Assembly (NCBI GenBank): GCA_009777255.1
Contig: WRMG01000004.1
Location: forward strand, 1-57,250
Direction of reading: 5' to 3'
DNA: 57,250 nucleotides
DNA from: Oscillospiraceae bacterium
Lineage (GTDB): Bacteria > Bacillota > Clostridia > Oscillospirales > UBA929
The position numbers and the translations under genes are program-made. The notes beneath the pieces are model-generated. The model was not told the origin of the DNA and ran no database searches. It saw only the letters and a program-made list of their open reading frames with translations. The stretch's first letter is position 1, and every line of letters begins with the position of its first letter. Positions 8,437 through 19,467 of this stretch are shown piece after piece.

Positions 8437-8837
8437 AAAACCATGAGCTGATTGAGATGGCCAAAGCTATGCTGTCAAAAGCATATGTGCCATACTCAAA
8501 ATTCCCTGTCGGCGCCGCGATTTTATGCGAGGACGGGACAATCTACACCGGATGCAACATAGAAAACGCGGCCTATGGGCCGACAATCTGCGCGGAACGC
8601 GCGGCGCTGTGCAGAGCTGTATGCGACGGAAATCTCAAAATCGAGAAAGTAGCGGTCGTTGCCGAAACAGAGGACTATTGCTACCCCTGCGGCGTATGCC
8701 GCCAGACGCTCTATGAATTTAACCCCCGCATGAAGATCATATGCGGCCGTCATGACGGCACAATAAAGGAACATACACTTGACGAACTGCTGCCCTGCGC
8801 CTTTGGACCGGTATCGCTGAACGACAAGCTGAGCTGA
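8433..8837 (+). CDS. cdd: Cytidine deaminase
   Basis: YSKFPVGAAILCEDGTIYTGCNIENAAYGPTICAERAA...CYPCGVCRQTLYEF; TTG start overlapping the upstream stop (TTGA), GGAGG RBS. Confidence 0.92.
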   Translation: MKNHELIEMAKAMLSKAYVPYSKFPVGAAILCEDGTIYTGCNIENAAYGPTICAERAALCRAVCDGNLKIEKVAVVAETEDYCYPCGVCRQTLYEFNPRMKIICGRHDGTIKEHTLDELLPCAFGPVSLNDKLS

Positions 8838-9206
8838 TAAAAAAGCTCCGCGCCGAAGGGCGGCCGCCCTCATTTTTACGCCAATTCTGCGAATCAAGTT
8901 AAGTAGAGAACTAACAAACAAATGGAATACTAAATAATTCTCATATATTAACAATATTCTACAAAATGAGAATAAATTCGATGTAATATCCCGCGGCAAT
9001 CCTATCACTTGAACGCGAAACACAAGATATAGAAAAGACACGAAGAAAAACCACTGCAAATTGAAAATAACACTACTGTAGTAAACTAACAAACACAAAT
9101 CCCGCTTCAACGCGAAATGAGAAATCATGAGAAACAAAAACCCTTTTGTTAAAAAATTCTTGCAAAATCCAAAAAAATTTGTTATCATACTCAGAGAGGT
9201 ATCGCC

Positions 9207-9923
9207 ATGCAGCATTTGAGGAGATTTTTCTGGAGCGGAGAAGCCCATAACGGCACGGTTTTATTGACCGGATCCGAGGCGCGGCATATTTCCAAGGTGC
9301 TGCGTATAGAGATAGGTCAAAGCGTTGTCATGTGCGACGGCCAATGCGGCGATTATCAGGCCGTTGTGGAACAAATTGGCAATAACGGCGTCAAACTGAG
9401 AATAGGGGAGCGTACCGCGTCGGAAAACGAACCCGCGCTCAACGCGGCTCTCTTTCTGGCCTACACCAAGGGCGAGCACCTCGACTTCGCGGTGCAGAAG
9501 TCGGTGGAGCTGGGCGCCGGCGAGATACACCTTTTCACAAGCGAGAGATGCGTGGCGGCCGGCAGCGCGAACAAGCTGGAACGCCTGAACCGCATAGCGA
9601 TGGAGGCGGCGAAGCAGTCAGGCAGGGGAAAGCTGGTCAAGGTCTCGGACTCCGGCGGATTTGCGGACGCGCTGACAAAGGCCGGAGGCTTAAAGCTATT
9701 TTGCTATGAAAAGGAAAATATCTCAATTCGCGCGGCGGCCGGTGAGCTGCCGGAAAAAATCAGCATAATGTGCGGGCCGGAGGGCGGTTTTACGGAGAAT
9801 GAGGCGGCTCTCGCGGCGGCGGCGGGATGGCGTAGCGTCTCGCTGGGGAAACGGATACTGAGAGCGGAAACGGCTCCGCTGGCCGCGCTGGCCGTGCTGA
9901 TGTACCAGGCGCGGGAAATTTAG
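9207..9923 (+). CDS. rsmE: 16S rRNA (uracil1498-N3)-methyltransferase
   Basis: GSEARHISKVLRIEIGQ...QKSVELGAGEIHLFTSERC...MCGPEGGFTENEAALAAAAGWRSVSLGKRILRAETAPLAAL. Confidence 0.95.
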   Translation: MQHLRRFFWSGEAHNGTVLLTGSEARHISKVLRIEIGQSVVMCDGQCGDYQAVVEQIGNNGVKLRIGERTASENEPALNAALFLAYTKGEHLDFAVQKSVELGAGEIHLFTSERCVAAGSANKLERLNRIAMEAAKQSGRGKLVKVSDSGGFADALTKAGGLKLFCYEKENISIRAAAGELPEKISIMCGPEGGFTENEAALAAAAGWRSVSLGKRILRAETAPLAALAVLMYQAREI

Positions 9924-9936
9924 GAGGACTATTGCT

Positions 9937-10701
9937 GTGAAAAGTCAAAACGAAAAAATTAACGCAAAAAAACAGGACGAGGCGACCACCAACAGAATCC
10001 TGATCGTGTTCAGCCTCAGCCTGCTGCTGCTGCTGGTTGTCATGTTCATAAGCAGATTTGTCAACTCGTTCGCTTACTACGGCGCGGTGACGTTCTGCTC
10101 GTTCGGGGCCGCCATTTTCGGCGCTGCCGGCGCGGGACTCATGGCCGCCGCTTTTGTGATACGGCAAAAAAAGCACGGCCTGTGGTTCGGGCGGCTGATG
10201 CTTCTCGGCGGAACATCGCTGGTCATGGCGGCAATGCTGCTGTTCATACGCCTCTACACCTTCAGGGCGTTCGGCATACTGTACGCGGCGATACCGATAG
10301 CGGCGTTTCTGTACATGATTTACAGCATCTATCAGCGCGACTTCTTTTTCCAGTCCATAGTCGCCGGCTGCACGGCGGTCACGCTCTACCTGTTCAGCCG
10401 CTGGCTGCACCACAGGCCGTGGCATCTCGTCGTACACGCGACATATATTCTTGCGATAGCGCTGCTGGTCGCCGCCGTACCGGTTCTGCTGGCCGCCAGA
10501 AAAAACAACGGCAAGGTGCTGAACAAAAAATTCCTGCCGCTCAACGCGAACTACAACATGATCTTTTTAACCCTCGGCCTCATGCTGCTGTCGATCGTCA
10601 CGGTGCTGGCGGCTGGCTCGGGCATCGCCTTTTGGATGATGGTCGGCGTGCTGGGCTATCTGTTCGTGCTGGCGGTCTATTACACGATAAAGCTGATGTA
10701 A
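9937..10701 (+). CDS. Conserved multi-pass membrane protein
   Basis: Long ORF directly after rsmE with ~8 hydrophobic segments; GTG start. Confidence 0.7.
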   Translation: MKSQNEKINAKKQDEATTNRILIVFSLSLLLLLVVMFISRFVNSFAYYGAVTFCSFGAAIFGAAGAGLMAAAFVIRQKKHGLWFGRLMLLGGTSLVMAAMLLFIRLYTFRAFGILYAAIPIAAFLYMIYSIYQRDFFFQSIVAGCTAVTLYLFSRWLHHRPWHLVVHATYILAIALLVAAVPVLLAARKNNGKVLNKKFLPLNANYNMIFLTLGLMLLSIVTVLAAGSGIAFWMMVGVLGYLFVLAVYYTIKLM

Positions 10702-10731
10702 CCCGCGCTTGCGGGACAATATTTCCAAACA

Positions 10732-10759
10732 GGGGATCGGCCGCCGGCCGGTCCCTTTT
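10732..10759 (+). terminator. Rho-independent terminator
   Basis: GGGATCGGCCG-CCGGCCGGTCCCTTTTG. Confidence 0.75.
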
Positions 10760-10949
10760 GCGCTGTTTTTTAATTTTTCCAACACACCCCCCACGGGCGC
10801 TTTTTATATTTTTTCTTTAGTTTATAATCTGCATTAAGGCCAACGAGTTAAAAATCGTTCGCTCTTTTCCAACCCCCTTATTTTTGCCCCCCGTCAAACC
10901 ACTGGCGGGGGGGATTTTTGTCGCCAAAATTACTCCGCCGCGATAAACA

Positions 10950-10975
10950 ATCGCGGGGGATAAATCCCCCGCGAT
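10950..10975. repeat. Perfect palindromic hairpin
   Basis: ATCGCGGGGGA-TAAA-TCCCCCGCGAT. Confidence 0.8.
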
Positions 10976-11193
10976 CTGTGACAATGAGACAAACCTTTTC
11001 TACCAAGCTGTTGTAACTAAGCTGCAAGGAAAAACAGTATACCTGTTTTTTATCCTGACCATTCGGCCTATTGCGGCCACCGGTCTGAGGACCAAGCTCA
11101 TCATCACGCTCATAGTTTGTCCGCGCTTCGATGTTTAATGCGTGCATATGTTGTCCACAATTGGAATATAGTACCAACAGAAGGCGGGATAAC

Positions 11194-11443
11194 AATGCGC
11201 GGAAAAAAACGAAACTCAGAAGAAGAAAACATACTGCTGCAAACACGCTCCCTGAAAGAACAGATCCGGCTCACGCGCCTGCAATTCGACCACACCGTCG
11301 AGCCGGAGCTTATCGAGGCGTTTGTGTTCGAGCTGAACGCGCTTCAGGCCAAGTACAACTATTTCCTGCGCCTCGCGCGCGAGCTGGAGCTGGAGCAGAC
11401 ATACGCGGAGGTCACGCGTCCGCTGGAGGTGGCTAAGAGATGA
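11194..11443 (+). CDS. YaaL-like (DUF2508) protein
   Basis: Short helical protein LLQTRSLKEQIRLTRLQFDHTVEPELIEAFVFELNALQAKYNYFLRLARE, directly upstream of a BofA-like gene. Confidence 0.65.
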
Positions 11444-11622
11444 ACAAACCGGACAAAGCGGCAGGCGGCATATTATTAAACGCGGTTTTCGGCGTGCTGG
11501 GCCTTGCGATAGCCAACATGCTCGGGCTGGGCCTGGGCCTGACCGCGGTAAATCTGGCCGTAACGGCGGTGTTTGGCATCCCCGGGCTTGCGCTGCTGTT
11601 CGGCGTCAGGTGGCTGTTCTAG
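11440..11622 (+). CDS. BofA-like (pro-sigmaK processing inhibitor family) protein
   Basis: 60 aa, LLNAVFGVLGLAIANMLGLGLGLTAVNLAVTAVFGIPGLALLFGVRWLF; ATGA overlap with YaaL-like gene. Confidence 0.75.
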   Translation: MNKPDKAAGGILLNAVFGVLGLAIANMLGLGLGLTAVNLAVTAVFGIPGLALLFGVRWLF

Positions 11623-11646
11623 GTCACGTCTAATAATATCCGCAAC

Positions 11647-11669
11647 AGGGGCGCACCATGTGCGCCCCT
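11647..11669. repeat. REP-like hairpin
   Basis: AGGGGCGCAC-CAT-GTGCGCCCCT followed by GCATTACG. Confidence 0.7.
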
Positions 11670-11738
11670 GCATTACGTGTAATTTTCTGTGAAAAAACTT
11701 CTTGCAATCGAACATTTGTTTTGTTATAATATACTGAG

Positions 11739-13715
11739 GTGATAATTTTGGCCGGGTTTCAGGTAGTAAGTGAATATAAGCCGGCGGGCGACCAGCCCAA
11801 GGCTATCGACGCGCTTGCAAGCGGCATCATAAACGGGCTGGACGAGCAGACGCTTCTGGGCGTAACGGGCTCGGGCAAGACGTTCACGATGGCCCATGTC
11901 ATCCAGCGCGTCCAAAAGCCCACGCTGGTGCTGGCCCACAACAAAACGCTGGCCGCGCAGCTGTGCGCCGAGTTCAAGGAATTTTTCCCGAACAACGCCG
12001 TAGAGTATTTCGTGTCCTATTACGACTACTATCAGCCGGAGGCGTATATCCCCCACACCGACACCTATATAGAAAAAGACGCCTCAATCAACCACGAAAT
12101 AGAGCGCCTGCGCCACTCCGCGACCTCCTCGCTGTTCGAGCGGCGGGACGTCGTCGTCGTCGCGTCGGTGTCGTGTATTTACGGGCTGGGCAACCCCAAG
12201 CAGTACAAAAAACAGACCGTTTCACTGCGCCAGGGCCAGAAGCAGGACAGGGACGAGCTGTTAAAGCGTCTGGTGGCCATACGCTACGAGCGCAACGACA
12301 TCGCGTTTGAGCGCAACATGTTCCGCGTCCGCGGCGACACGGTAGAGATTTTCCCCACATATACCAACGATTACGCCGTCCGCGTCGAGTTTTTCGGCGA
12401 CGAGATAGACCGGCTCTCCGAGATAAACGTACTCACGGGCGTGCCGCGCCGCCAGCTCTCCCACGCGGCGATATACCCCGCGACGCACTACGTGCTGGAC
12501 CGCGTAAAGATCGAGCCGAGGCTGCGCGAGATAGAGGACGAGATGCTGGAATGCGTCAAAGCGTTCGAGTCCGAGGGCAAGCTCATCGAGGCCCAGCGTA
12601 TCAAGCAGCGCACGATGTACGACCTCGAGATGATACGCGAGCTGGGGTTTTGCAGCGGCATCGAAAACTATTCGCGCGTTTTGTCGGGAAGGAAGCCCGG
12701 GGCGACTCCGTACACGCTGTTCGACTATTTCCCCGACGACTTTCTGCTGATAATCGACGAGTCGCATGTGTCCGTCCCGCAGGTGCGCGGCATGTACGCG
12801 GGCGACAGGGCGCGGAAGACCGCGCTGGTCAACTTCGGCTTCAGATTGCCGTCGGCATACGACAACCGCCCCATGAACTTTCAGGAGTTCAGCGGCAAAA
12901 TAAATCAGGTCGTATACGTCTCCGCCACGCCCGCCGAATACGAGCGCGAGCGCTCGGGGCAGATAGTGGAGCAGGTCATCCGCCCGACGGGGCTGGTGGA
13001 CCCCGAGGTGTCCGTGCGGCCTATCGAGGGGCAGATAGAAGACCTGCTGAACGAGATAAACGCGCGCGTCGAAAAAAAGGAGCGCGTTCTGGTGACGACG
13101 CTGACCAAGCGCATGGCCGAGGATTTAACCAGCTATTTGCAGGAGGCGGGCATTAAGGTGCGGTACATGCACCACGACGTGCCGACCATAGAGCGCATCG
13201 AGATAATCAGAGAGCTTAGGCTGGGCGTGTTCGACGTCCTTGTGGGCATAAACCTCCTGCGCGAGGGGCTGGACCTGCCCGAGGTAAGCCTTGTGGCGAT
13301 ACTGGACGCCGACAAAGAGGGCTTCCTGCGCAACGAGACGTCGCTTATACAGACCATCGGGCGCGCCGCGCGCAACGCGGCGGGAAATGTCGTCATGTAC
13401 GCCGACCGCGTCACCGAGTCCATGCGCCGCGCCATAGCCGAAACAAACCGCCGCCGCGAGCTGCAAATGGCGTTCAACACCGCGCACGGCATCACGCCCA
13501 AGACGATAATAAAAAGCGTCAGGGATTCGCTGGAGATCTCCAAAGAGACCGACGCCTCCGGCAGAACGCTCGACCCCAAGAGCGACAAAGAGCGCAGAGA
13601 GCTGATAGCGCGCCTCGAAAAAGAGATGAAGGAGGCGTCAAAAATGCTGGAGTTCGAGTACGCCGCGCTGTTAAGGGACCGGATAATCACATTGAGAGCG
13701 GAACAGAAAAAATAA
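11739..13715 (+). CDS. uvrB: Excinuclease ABC subunit B
   Basis: [13 protein letters not shown]...[14 protein letters not shown]...[27 protein letters not shown]. Confidence 0.98.
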   Translation: MIILAGFQVVSEYKPAGDQPKAIDALASGIINGLDEQTLLGVTGSGKTFTMAHVIQRVQKPTLVLAHNKTLAAQLCAEFKEFFPNNAVEYFVSYYDYYQPEAYIPHTDTYIEKDASINHEIERLRHSATSSLFERRDVVVVASVSCIYGLGNPKQYKKQTVSLRQGQKQDRDELLKRLVAIRYERNDIAFERNMFRVRGDTVEIFPTYTNDYAVRVEFFGDEIDRLSEINVLTGVPRRQLSHAAIYPATHYVLDRVKIEPRLREIEDEMLECVKAFESEGKLIEAQRIKQRTMYDLEMIRELGFCSGIENYSRVLSGRKPGATPYTLFDYFPDDFLLIIDESHVSVPQVRGMYAGDRARKTALVNFGFRLPSAYDNRPMNFQEFSGKINQVVYVSATPAEYERERSGQIVEQVIRPTGLVDPEVSVRPIEGQIEDLLNEINARVEKKERVLVTTLTKRMAEDLTSYLQEAGIKVRYMHHDVPTIERIEIIRELRLGVFDVLVGINLLREGLDLPEVSLVAILDADKEGFLRNETSLIQTIGRAARNAAGNVVMYADRVTESMRRAIAETNRRRELQMAFNTAHGITPKTIIKSVRDSLEISKETDASGRTLDPKSDKERRELIARLEKEMKEASKMLEFEYAALLRDRIITLRAEQKK

Positions 13716-13733
13716 TTAGGGAGATAATTCTTT

Positions 13734-16550
13734 ATGCAGCAATTCATACATGTCCGCGGGGCAAGAGAGCACAACCTGAAAAACATCGACGTAAAAATCC
13801 CGCGCGACAAATTTGTCGTCCTCACGGGGCTCTCCGGCTCCGGCAAATCGTCGCTCGCGTTCGACACCATCTACGCCGAGGGCCAGCGCCGCTATGTCGA
13901 GTCGCTGTCCGCCTACGCGCGCCAGTTCCTGGGCCAGATGGAGAAGCCCGACGTTGACGGCATCGACGGCCTCTCGCCCGCCATCTCAATCGACCAGAAA
14001 ACCACCTCGCGCAACCCGCGCTCAACCGTCGGCACAATAACCGAGATTTACGACTATCTGCGGCTCCTGTGGGCAAGGGTGGGCACGCCCCACTGCCACA
14101 AATGCGGCAAAACAATACATCAGCAGAGCATCGACCAGATAATCGGGCAGATACTTGAGCTGCCCGCGCAGACACGGGTTCAGGTGCTTGCGCCCGTAGT
14201 GCGCGCGCGCAAGGGCGAGTATCAGAAGGTGTTTGACGACGCGCGGCGTTCGGGCTATGTGCGCGTGCGCGTTGACGGCATAATTTACGATCTGGGCGAG
14301 ACGATAAAGCCTGACAAAAACAAAAAACACACCATAGACGTGGTGGTGGACCGCCTGATAATAAACGACGACGTGCGCCGCCGGCTCACGGATTCGGTGG
14401 AGATAGCGTCAAATCTGGCCGGCGGGCTGGTCGTGGTAAACGTCACGGACAAAGACGAGGATTTGCTTTTCTCACAGAATTACGCCTGCGAGGACTGCGG
14501 CGTCTCGATCGAGGAGCTTACGCCGCGCATGTTCTCCTTCAACAACCCCTACGGCGCCTGCCCGAAATGCACGGGCCTGGGCGCGAAGCTGAAGGTCGAT
14601 CCCGACCGCGTTATCAACAATTCGCTGTCAATACGCGGGGGCGCCGTTCTGGCGACCGGCTGGAGCGCGGACCCGGGAACCATCGGGCGCATGTATTTTG
14701 ACGGGCTGGCCAAATACTATAAATTCAGCTTAAACACGCCTGTCCGCGACCTGCCCGAGGAGACACAGACCATCCTCCTGTTCGGCACAAAGGGCGTGAA
14801 AATACCGCTCTCCTACAACAACGAATACCGCAAGGGCACATATAATCAGCCGTTCGAGGGCATTGTCAACAACCTCGAGCGGCGCTACAGGGACACGCAG
14901 TCCGAGGCGTCGCGCCGCGACATAGAGGAGTACATGTCGCCGGTGCCGTGCCCCGAGTGCAAGGGCCTGCGCCTGAAAAAGGAGAGCCTTGCCGTCAGGA
15001 TCGGCGGCCTGAACATAGCGGACTACACGGCGTTTTCCATCACCGAAGCGCTGCGGTTTATGGACACCGTCGAGTTTACGCATCAGCAGTCGCTCATCGC
15101 CGACCGCATACTCAAAGAGATACGCGAGCGCTTAGGCTTCCTCCGCAGCGTCGGGCTTGAATATCTCACACTTTCGCGGCAGTCGGGCTCGCTGTCGGGC
15201 GGCGAAAGCCAGCGTATCAGGCTGGCCACACAGATCGGCTCGTCGCTGATGGGCGTGCTGTATATACTCGACGAGCCGTCGATCGGGCTGCACCAGCGCG
15301 ATAACGCGCGCCTGCTGGCAACGCTGAAACGCCTGCGCGACCTGGGAAACACCCTCCTCGTCGTCGAACACGACGAGGACACAATGCGCGACGCCGACTA
15401 TATAATCGACGTGGGCCCGGGCGCCGGCATACACGGCGGGCACATCGTCGCCGAGGGCACGCTCGAGAGCATATGCGGCTGCGCGGAGAGCGTTACGGGC
15501 CAGTATCTCTCGGGCAAAATGCAGATACCGCTGCCGCGGAAACGCCGCGGCGGCAGCGGCAAAACGCTGGTCGTCCGCGGCGCCAGAGAAAACAACCTCA
15601 AAAACATCGACGTGACCGTGCCGCTGGGCAGATTCGTGTGCGTAACCGGCGTGTCCGGTTCGGGCAAATCCAGCTTTGTCAGCGAGATTCTGCACAAATC
15701 GCTGGCCCGCGAGCTGGGCCGCGCAAGGACTCGCCCGGGCGCGTTTGACACGATCGAGGGGCTGGAATATCTGGACAAGGTCATCGACATCGACCAGTCG
15801 CCGATAGGGCGCACACCGCGCTCAAACCCCGCGACATACACGGGGCTTTTCGGCGAAATCCGCGACCTTTTCGCGCAGACATTGGACTCTAAAATGCGCG
15901 GCTACGGGCCGGGCCGCTTCTCGTTCAACGTGCGCGGAGGACGGTGCGAAGCCTGCTCCGGCGACGGTTTGATAAAGATAGAGATGCACTTCCTGCCGGA
16001 CATTTACGTCCCGTGCGACGTGTGCAAGGGCAAGCGCTACAACCGCGAAACGCTTGAAGTGCGCTTTAAGGACAAAAACATCCACGAGGTTCTGGATATG
16101 ACCTGCGAGGAGGCGCTGGCGTTCTTCGACAGCGTGCCGCGCATAAAGCGCAAGCTGGAAACGCTGTACGACGTAGGGCTGGGCTATGTGCGGCTGGGAC
16201 AGTCCTCCACAACGCTTTCAGGGGGCGAGGCGCAGCGCGTAAAGCTTGCGACAGAGCTGTCAAAGCGCAGCACGGGGTCTACTATTTATATACTTGACGA
16301 GCCAACTACAGGACTACATGTCGCCGACGTCCATAAGCTGATAGAGGTGTTGGACAAGCTGGTGGAATCGGGAAATACCGTGCTGGTAATCGAGCATAAT
16401 CTTGACGTTATCAAAACCGCCGACTATATAATTGACTTGGGGCCGGAGGGCGGCGAAAAGGGCGGGCTGATCGTCGCGGAGGGAACGCCGGAGGAGGTCG
16501 TGAAGAACAAAGCGTCGTATACCGGGCAATATCTGAGGAAGGTGCTGTGA
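13734..16550 (+). CDS. uvrA: Excinuclease ABC subunit A
   Basis: [65 protein letters not shown]; two ABC domains. Confidence 0.99.
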   Translation: MQQFIHVRGAREHNLKNIDVKIPRDKFVVLTGLSGSGKSSLAFDTIYAEGQRRYVESLSAYARQFLGQMEKPDVDGIDGLSPAISIDQKTTSRNPRSTVGTITEIYDYLRLLWARVGTPHCHKCGKTIHQQSIDQIIGQILELPAQTRVQVLAPVVRARKGEYQKVFDDARRSGYVRVRVDGIIYDLGETIKPDKNKKHTIDVVVDRLIINDDVRRRLTDSVEIASNLAGGLVVVNVTDKDEDLLFSQNYACEDCGVSIEELTPRMFSFNNPYGACPKCTGLGAKLKVDPDRVINNSLSIRGGAVLATGWSADPGTIGRMYFDGLAKYYKFSLNTPVRDLPEETQTILLFGTKGVKIPLSYNNEYRKGTYNQPFEGIVNNLERRYRDTQSEASRRDIEEYMSPVPCPECKGLRLKKESLAVRIGGLNIADYTAFSITEALRFMDTVEFTHQQSLIADRILKEIRERLGFLRSVGLEYLTLSRQSGSLSGGESQRIRLATQIGSSLMGVLYILDEPSIGLHQRDNARLLATLKRLRDLGNTLLVVEHDEDTMRDADYIIDVGPGAGIHGGHIVAEGTLESICGCAESVTGQYLSGKMQIPLPRKRRGGSGKTLVVRGARENNLKNIDVTVPLGRFVCVTGVSGSGKSSFVSEILHKSLARELGRARTRPGAFDTIEGLEYLDKVIDIDQSPIGRTPRSNPATYTGLFGEIRDLFAQTLDSKMRGYGPGRFSFNVRGGRCEACSGDGLIKIEMHFLPDIYVPCDVCKGKRYNRETLEVRFKDKNIHEVLDMTCEEALAFFDSVPRIKRKLETLYDVGLGYVRLGQSSTTLSGGEAQRVKLATELSKRSTGSTIYILDEPTTGLHVADVHKLIEVLDKLVESGNTVLVIEHNLDVIKTADYIIDLGPEGGEKGGLIVAEGTPEEVVKNKASYTGQYLRKVL

Positions 16551-16633
16551 ATGATATTTTGATTAAATGATCATTTTATGCCCGAAAAAAGTGATGTCAC
16601 CTGACTGCATAAAGACAGTATACATATATATAA

Positions 16634-16648
16634 AATACTGGTAGTATT
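16634..16648. promoter_or_regulatory. Palindromic putative operator upstream of the RHH gene
   Basis: AATACT-GGT-AGTATT, within a TATATATA...TATATATA context just before the start codon. Confidence 0.5.
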
Positions 16649-16678
16649 GATGTAAAGTATATATAGGTGAGGTATATT

Positions 16679-16861
16679 ATGGCGACCAAAAAAAGGGTGT
16701 TCACGCTGAGGCTTGAGGACGAGGTTTTTGACAAAATCGGAATACTGGCGACAAGGGCGCATCGCTCGATGACGAACTATATTGAGTTTGTGCTGATGGA
16801 GCATATCCAAAATTATGAGGCCACCGAGGGGGCAATATGGGATCCCCGTGACGGCGGCTAA
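16679..16861 (+). CDS. Ribbon-helix-helix (Arc/CopG-like) DNA-binding protein
   Basis: KKRVFTLRLEDEVFDKIGILATRAHRSMTNYIEFVLMEHI; GGTGAGG RBS. Confidence 0.75.
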   Translation: MATKKRVFTLRLEDEVFDKIGILATRAHRSMTNYIEFVLMEHIQNYEATEGAIWDPRDGG

Positions 16862-16876
16862 AGGGGAGAAATCACT

Positions 16877-17518
16877 GTGGACGCTTGGAAATCAGGCTAT
16901 TCGGACGATTTCAGCGCCGGTCCCCAAACGCTGCGGAGGCTGTTTGAGCAGCAGAATTACGGAGATGTATACAGCGCGCTGAAGCTGATACTCGACAAAG
17001 CGCCTAAGTTTTTGCAGGAGTATTACAGTCTTGTGCCCATCTATGAGGACGGGCTTGATTTTGTTGATTTCGCGTATGATATTATTACTCCGCACAAGAG
17101 AAAAATCCCAGGCGAACGCTATATGCGCTGGGATATTTGCCTTATAACCCTGAAGCTGGAGATGCTGGACAAGCTGGGGCGGTGGGAGGAATACCGCGAT
17201 TATTTCAATAAGATTTACAGCCTGCACCCCGAGTATCAGGGGAGATACGCGAAAACCGCCGTGCATCTTACATACGCGCGCGCGCATCCGTATATGATAA
17301 GCGCGGACGGCGATTATTATAACGTGCATTTTCTGTATCTGCTGCTGCCGCGGTATGAGGCGATAAACAGGTATCTGAAGGCGCGCAGGAAGGGCGTTAT
17401 AAAGCGCAGGCCGCCCGATACGGACAGCCTGACCATGAGCCGCAATTATAATCTTTTGGCGGAGCGGCTGGGTATGCTGCTGAAGCTGGACGGCAGTATT
17501 ATGCGGTTGTATCAGTAG
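16877..17518 (+). CDS. Hypothetical protein, probable operon with RHH gene
   Basis: 213 aa ORF 15 nt after the RHH gene, AGGGGAGAA RBS, GTG start; no family recognised. Confidence 0.7.
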   Translation: MDAWKSGYSDDFSAGPQTLRRLFEQQNYGDVYSALKLILDKAPKFLQEYYSLVPIYEDGLDFVDFAYDIITPHKRKIPGERYMRWDICLITLKLEMLDKLGRWEEYRDYFNKIYSLHPEYQGRYAKTAVHLTYARAHPYMISADGDYYNVHFLYLLLPRYEAINRYLKARRKGVIKRRPPDTDSLTMSRNYNLLAERLGMLLKLDGSIMRLYQ

Positions 17519-18258
17519 CCCTCGCGGCTCATGAACACGTTTAACTCGGCGCAAAGCATGATGATAAAGCTGATGGCGTACATCCAAACGGCGGCGGACA
17601 AAAACGCGCTGACACCGCTGTAGAGCGGGTTTATTCTTAAAAACAGCGCCGAGAATTTTCCGAACGCGAAGTTAAGCAGCAGCCAGAGAAATGTGGCGGC
17701 CGCCGCGCCGAGGACGCGGATTCTGTTTATGTGGCGGCAGCCGGGCGTAAAGGTGTAAAGCGACGCGATAAACAGGAAAATAACGCACGCGGCGCCGACG
17801 CGGCCCGCGAGCGCGACATGGACGATTGTGCCTCTGGCGAGGATGGAGATGGCGATGGGGACGGCTGTCGCCAGCGCCAGACCGAGCGTGAACACAAGCG
17901 CGAGCCCGCGCGTGCGGATGTTCAGCTTGAGGCGCTTGCCGTCGTTGACGGCCTTGTGTATGCCGCGCATCAGCGCCCATACGGCGCTTGAGGCCGACCA
18001 TGTCGCCACGATAAGCGGGATTACCAGAACGGTTCGGCTTGACCGTTCGGGCAGCTGTTCGATGAGCGTGAGGACAACCTCGGGGAGGACGAGCGACAGC
18101 TCGCTTTTGCCGACGGATATGTCCATGTAGCCCAGCAGCATGATGACGAACAGCAGCAGCGGGAAGAGCGCGAACATCAGATAGAACGTCGTTTGCGCGG
18201 AGACGCCGGCGACGTCGTCCTCGTTCAGCTGTTTCATAAAAGCGATAATTTTTTTCAT
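17512..18258 (-). CDS. YihY/BrkB family membrane protein
   Basis: LNEDDVAGVSAQTTFYLMFALFPLLLF ... LLLNFAFGKFSALFLRINPLYSGVSAFLSAAVWMYAISFIIMLCAELN. Confidence 0.93.
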   Translation of the reverse strand: MKKIIAFMKQLNEDDVAGVSAQTTFYLMFALFPLLLFVIMLLGYMDISVGKSELSLVLPEVVLTLIEQLPERSSRTVLVIPLIVATWSASSAVWALMRGIHKAVNDGKRLKLNIRTRGLALVFTLGLALATAVPIAISILARGTIVHVALAGRVGAACVIFLFIASLYTFTPGCRHINRIRVLGAAAATFLWLLLNFAFGKFSALFLRINPLYSGVSAFLSAAVWMYAISFIIMLCAELNVFMSREGY

Positions 18259-18297
18259 AGTATATAGACTTTATTACGAAAACGGCGGTTTGTCAAT

Positions 18298-19176
18298 ATG
18301 AAATGGACAAAATTTACTGTAAAAACCACGCATGATGAGATTGACGCGGTTTGCGCGCGGCTCGCGGCGCTGGGGTATGACCAGCTGGAGATTGAGGACG
18401 CGGAGGAGATCAGGCGTTTTATAGAGAGGGAGAAGCCGTTTTGGCAGCTTGCCGACGAAGGGCTTTTGGAGAAGAGCGGCGCGAGCGTCAGCTTTTACGT
18501 TGACGGCGACGGCGGCGCGGAGGGGCTTGACGGGCTGGACTTCACGCGGGCGGTGGTTTGCGAGGAGGACTGGATTGACAACTGGAAGAGGTATTACAAG
18601 CCGATTAAAATCGGCGCGCGGATTTTGATTCAGCCGGAGTGGGAGCCGCTGGACAACCCCGAGGGCAGGGCGGTGTTCTGGTGCGACCCGGGCGTGAGCT
18701 TCGGGACCGGAACGCACGCCACGACGCGGCTGTGCCTTGAGCTTTTGGACAGGCTGGTGAAGCCGGGCGACACGGTTATAGACTTGGGGTGCGGCAGCGG
18801 CATACTGTCCGTCACAGCGCTTTTGCTGGGCGCGGGCAGCGCCTTCGCGGCGGATATTGACGGGCACGCCTGTGACATCGCGCTGCGGAACGCCGGGCGC
18901 AACGGGCTTGCGCTGACCGTTGAGCGGGGGAATCTTTTGGAGGACGCGGGGCTTTGGGAGCGCATGGGCAGCGCGGATATTGTGTGCGCGAATTTGGTGG
19001 CCGATTTGATATGCCCGCTTGCGCGGAGATTACGGGCGGCGGCGGCGGGATGTCTTATAGCCTCCGGCATACTCTCGGAGCGCGCGGGCGAGGTGGGCGC
19101 GGCGTTGGGGGGCGCGGGGTTTGAGGTGGTTGAGCGGCTGGACAGCGAGGGCTGGGCGGCGCTGAGATGTATGTAG
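18298..19176 (+). CDS. prmA: Ribosomal protein L11 methyltransferase
   Basis: DPGVSFGTGTHATTRLCLELLDRLVKPGDTVIDLGCGSGILSV. Confidence 0.96.
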   Translation: MKWTKFTVKTTHDEIDAVCARLAALGYDQLEIEDAEEIRRFIEREKPFWQLADEGLLEKSGASVSFYVDGDGGAEGLDGLDFTRAVVCEEDWIDNWKRYYKPIKIGARILIQPEWEPLDNPEGRAVFWCDPGVSFGTGTHATTRLCLELLDRLVKPGDTVIDLGCGSGILSVTALLLGAGSAFAADIDGHACDIALRNAGRNGLALTVERGNLLEDAGLWERMGSADIVCANLVADLICPLARRLRAAAAGCLIASGILSERAGEVGAALGGAGFEVVERLDSEGWAALRCM

Positions 19177-19206
19177 AAAGGCGCGGCAGACGCCGCGCCT
19201 TTATCA

Positions 19207-19419
19207 TCACATATCCTCAACCGTATTGTGTCTGTCGCGGAACAGCAACGATATGCACCATATTCCGGCAATGCCTACCACTGTGTAGATTACGCGGCTG
19301 AGCGCCGAACCGGCGCCGAACGTATAGTCCACAAAGTTGAAGTTGAACAGACCTACGCAAGCCCAGTTGAGCGAACCCAAAATCACCAGGATAAGAGATA
19401 CTCTATCCAAAACGTACAA
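19207..19419 (-). CDS. DUF378 small membrane protein
   Basis: DRVSLILVILGSLNWACVGLFNFNFVDYTFG...RVIYTVVGIAGIW. Confidence 0.9.
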   Translation of the reverse strand: MYVLDRVSLILVILGSLNWACVGLFNFNFVDYTFGAGSALSRVIYTVVGIAGIWCISLLFRDRHNTVEDM

Positions 19420-19467
19420 CTCCTTTACTTGTTAGTACGTTTTGTATTTTGCGCAGTTTTTTGTTTC

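Noticed and set aside
8523-9248. 241-aa minus-strand ORF across cdd and the A-rich gap
   Set aside because: Part antisense to cdd, part poly-T-driven Phe/Leu low complexity; no RBS or family support.
10878-11246. 122-aa minus-strand ORF upstream of yaaL
   Set aside because: Overlaps the yaaL start, runs through hairpins and terminator-like sequence; no recognisable domain. Region is listed as unexplained instead.
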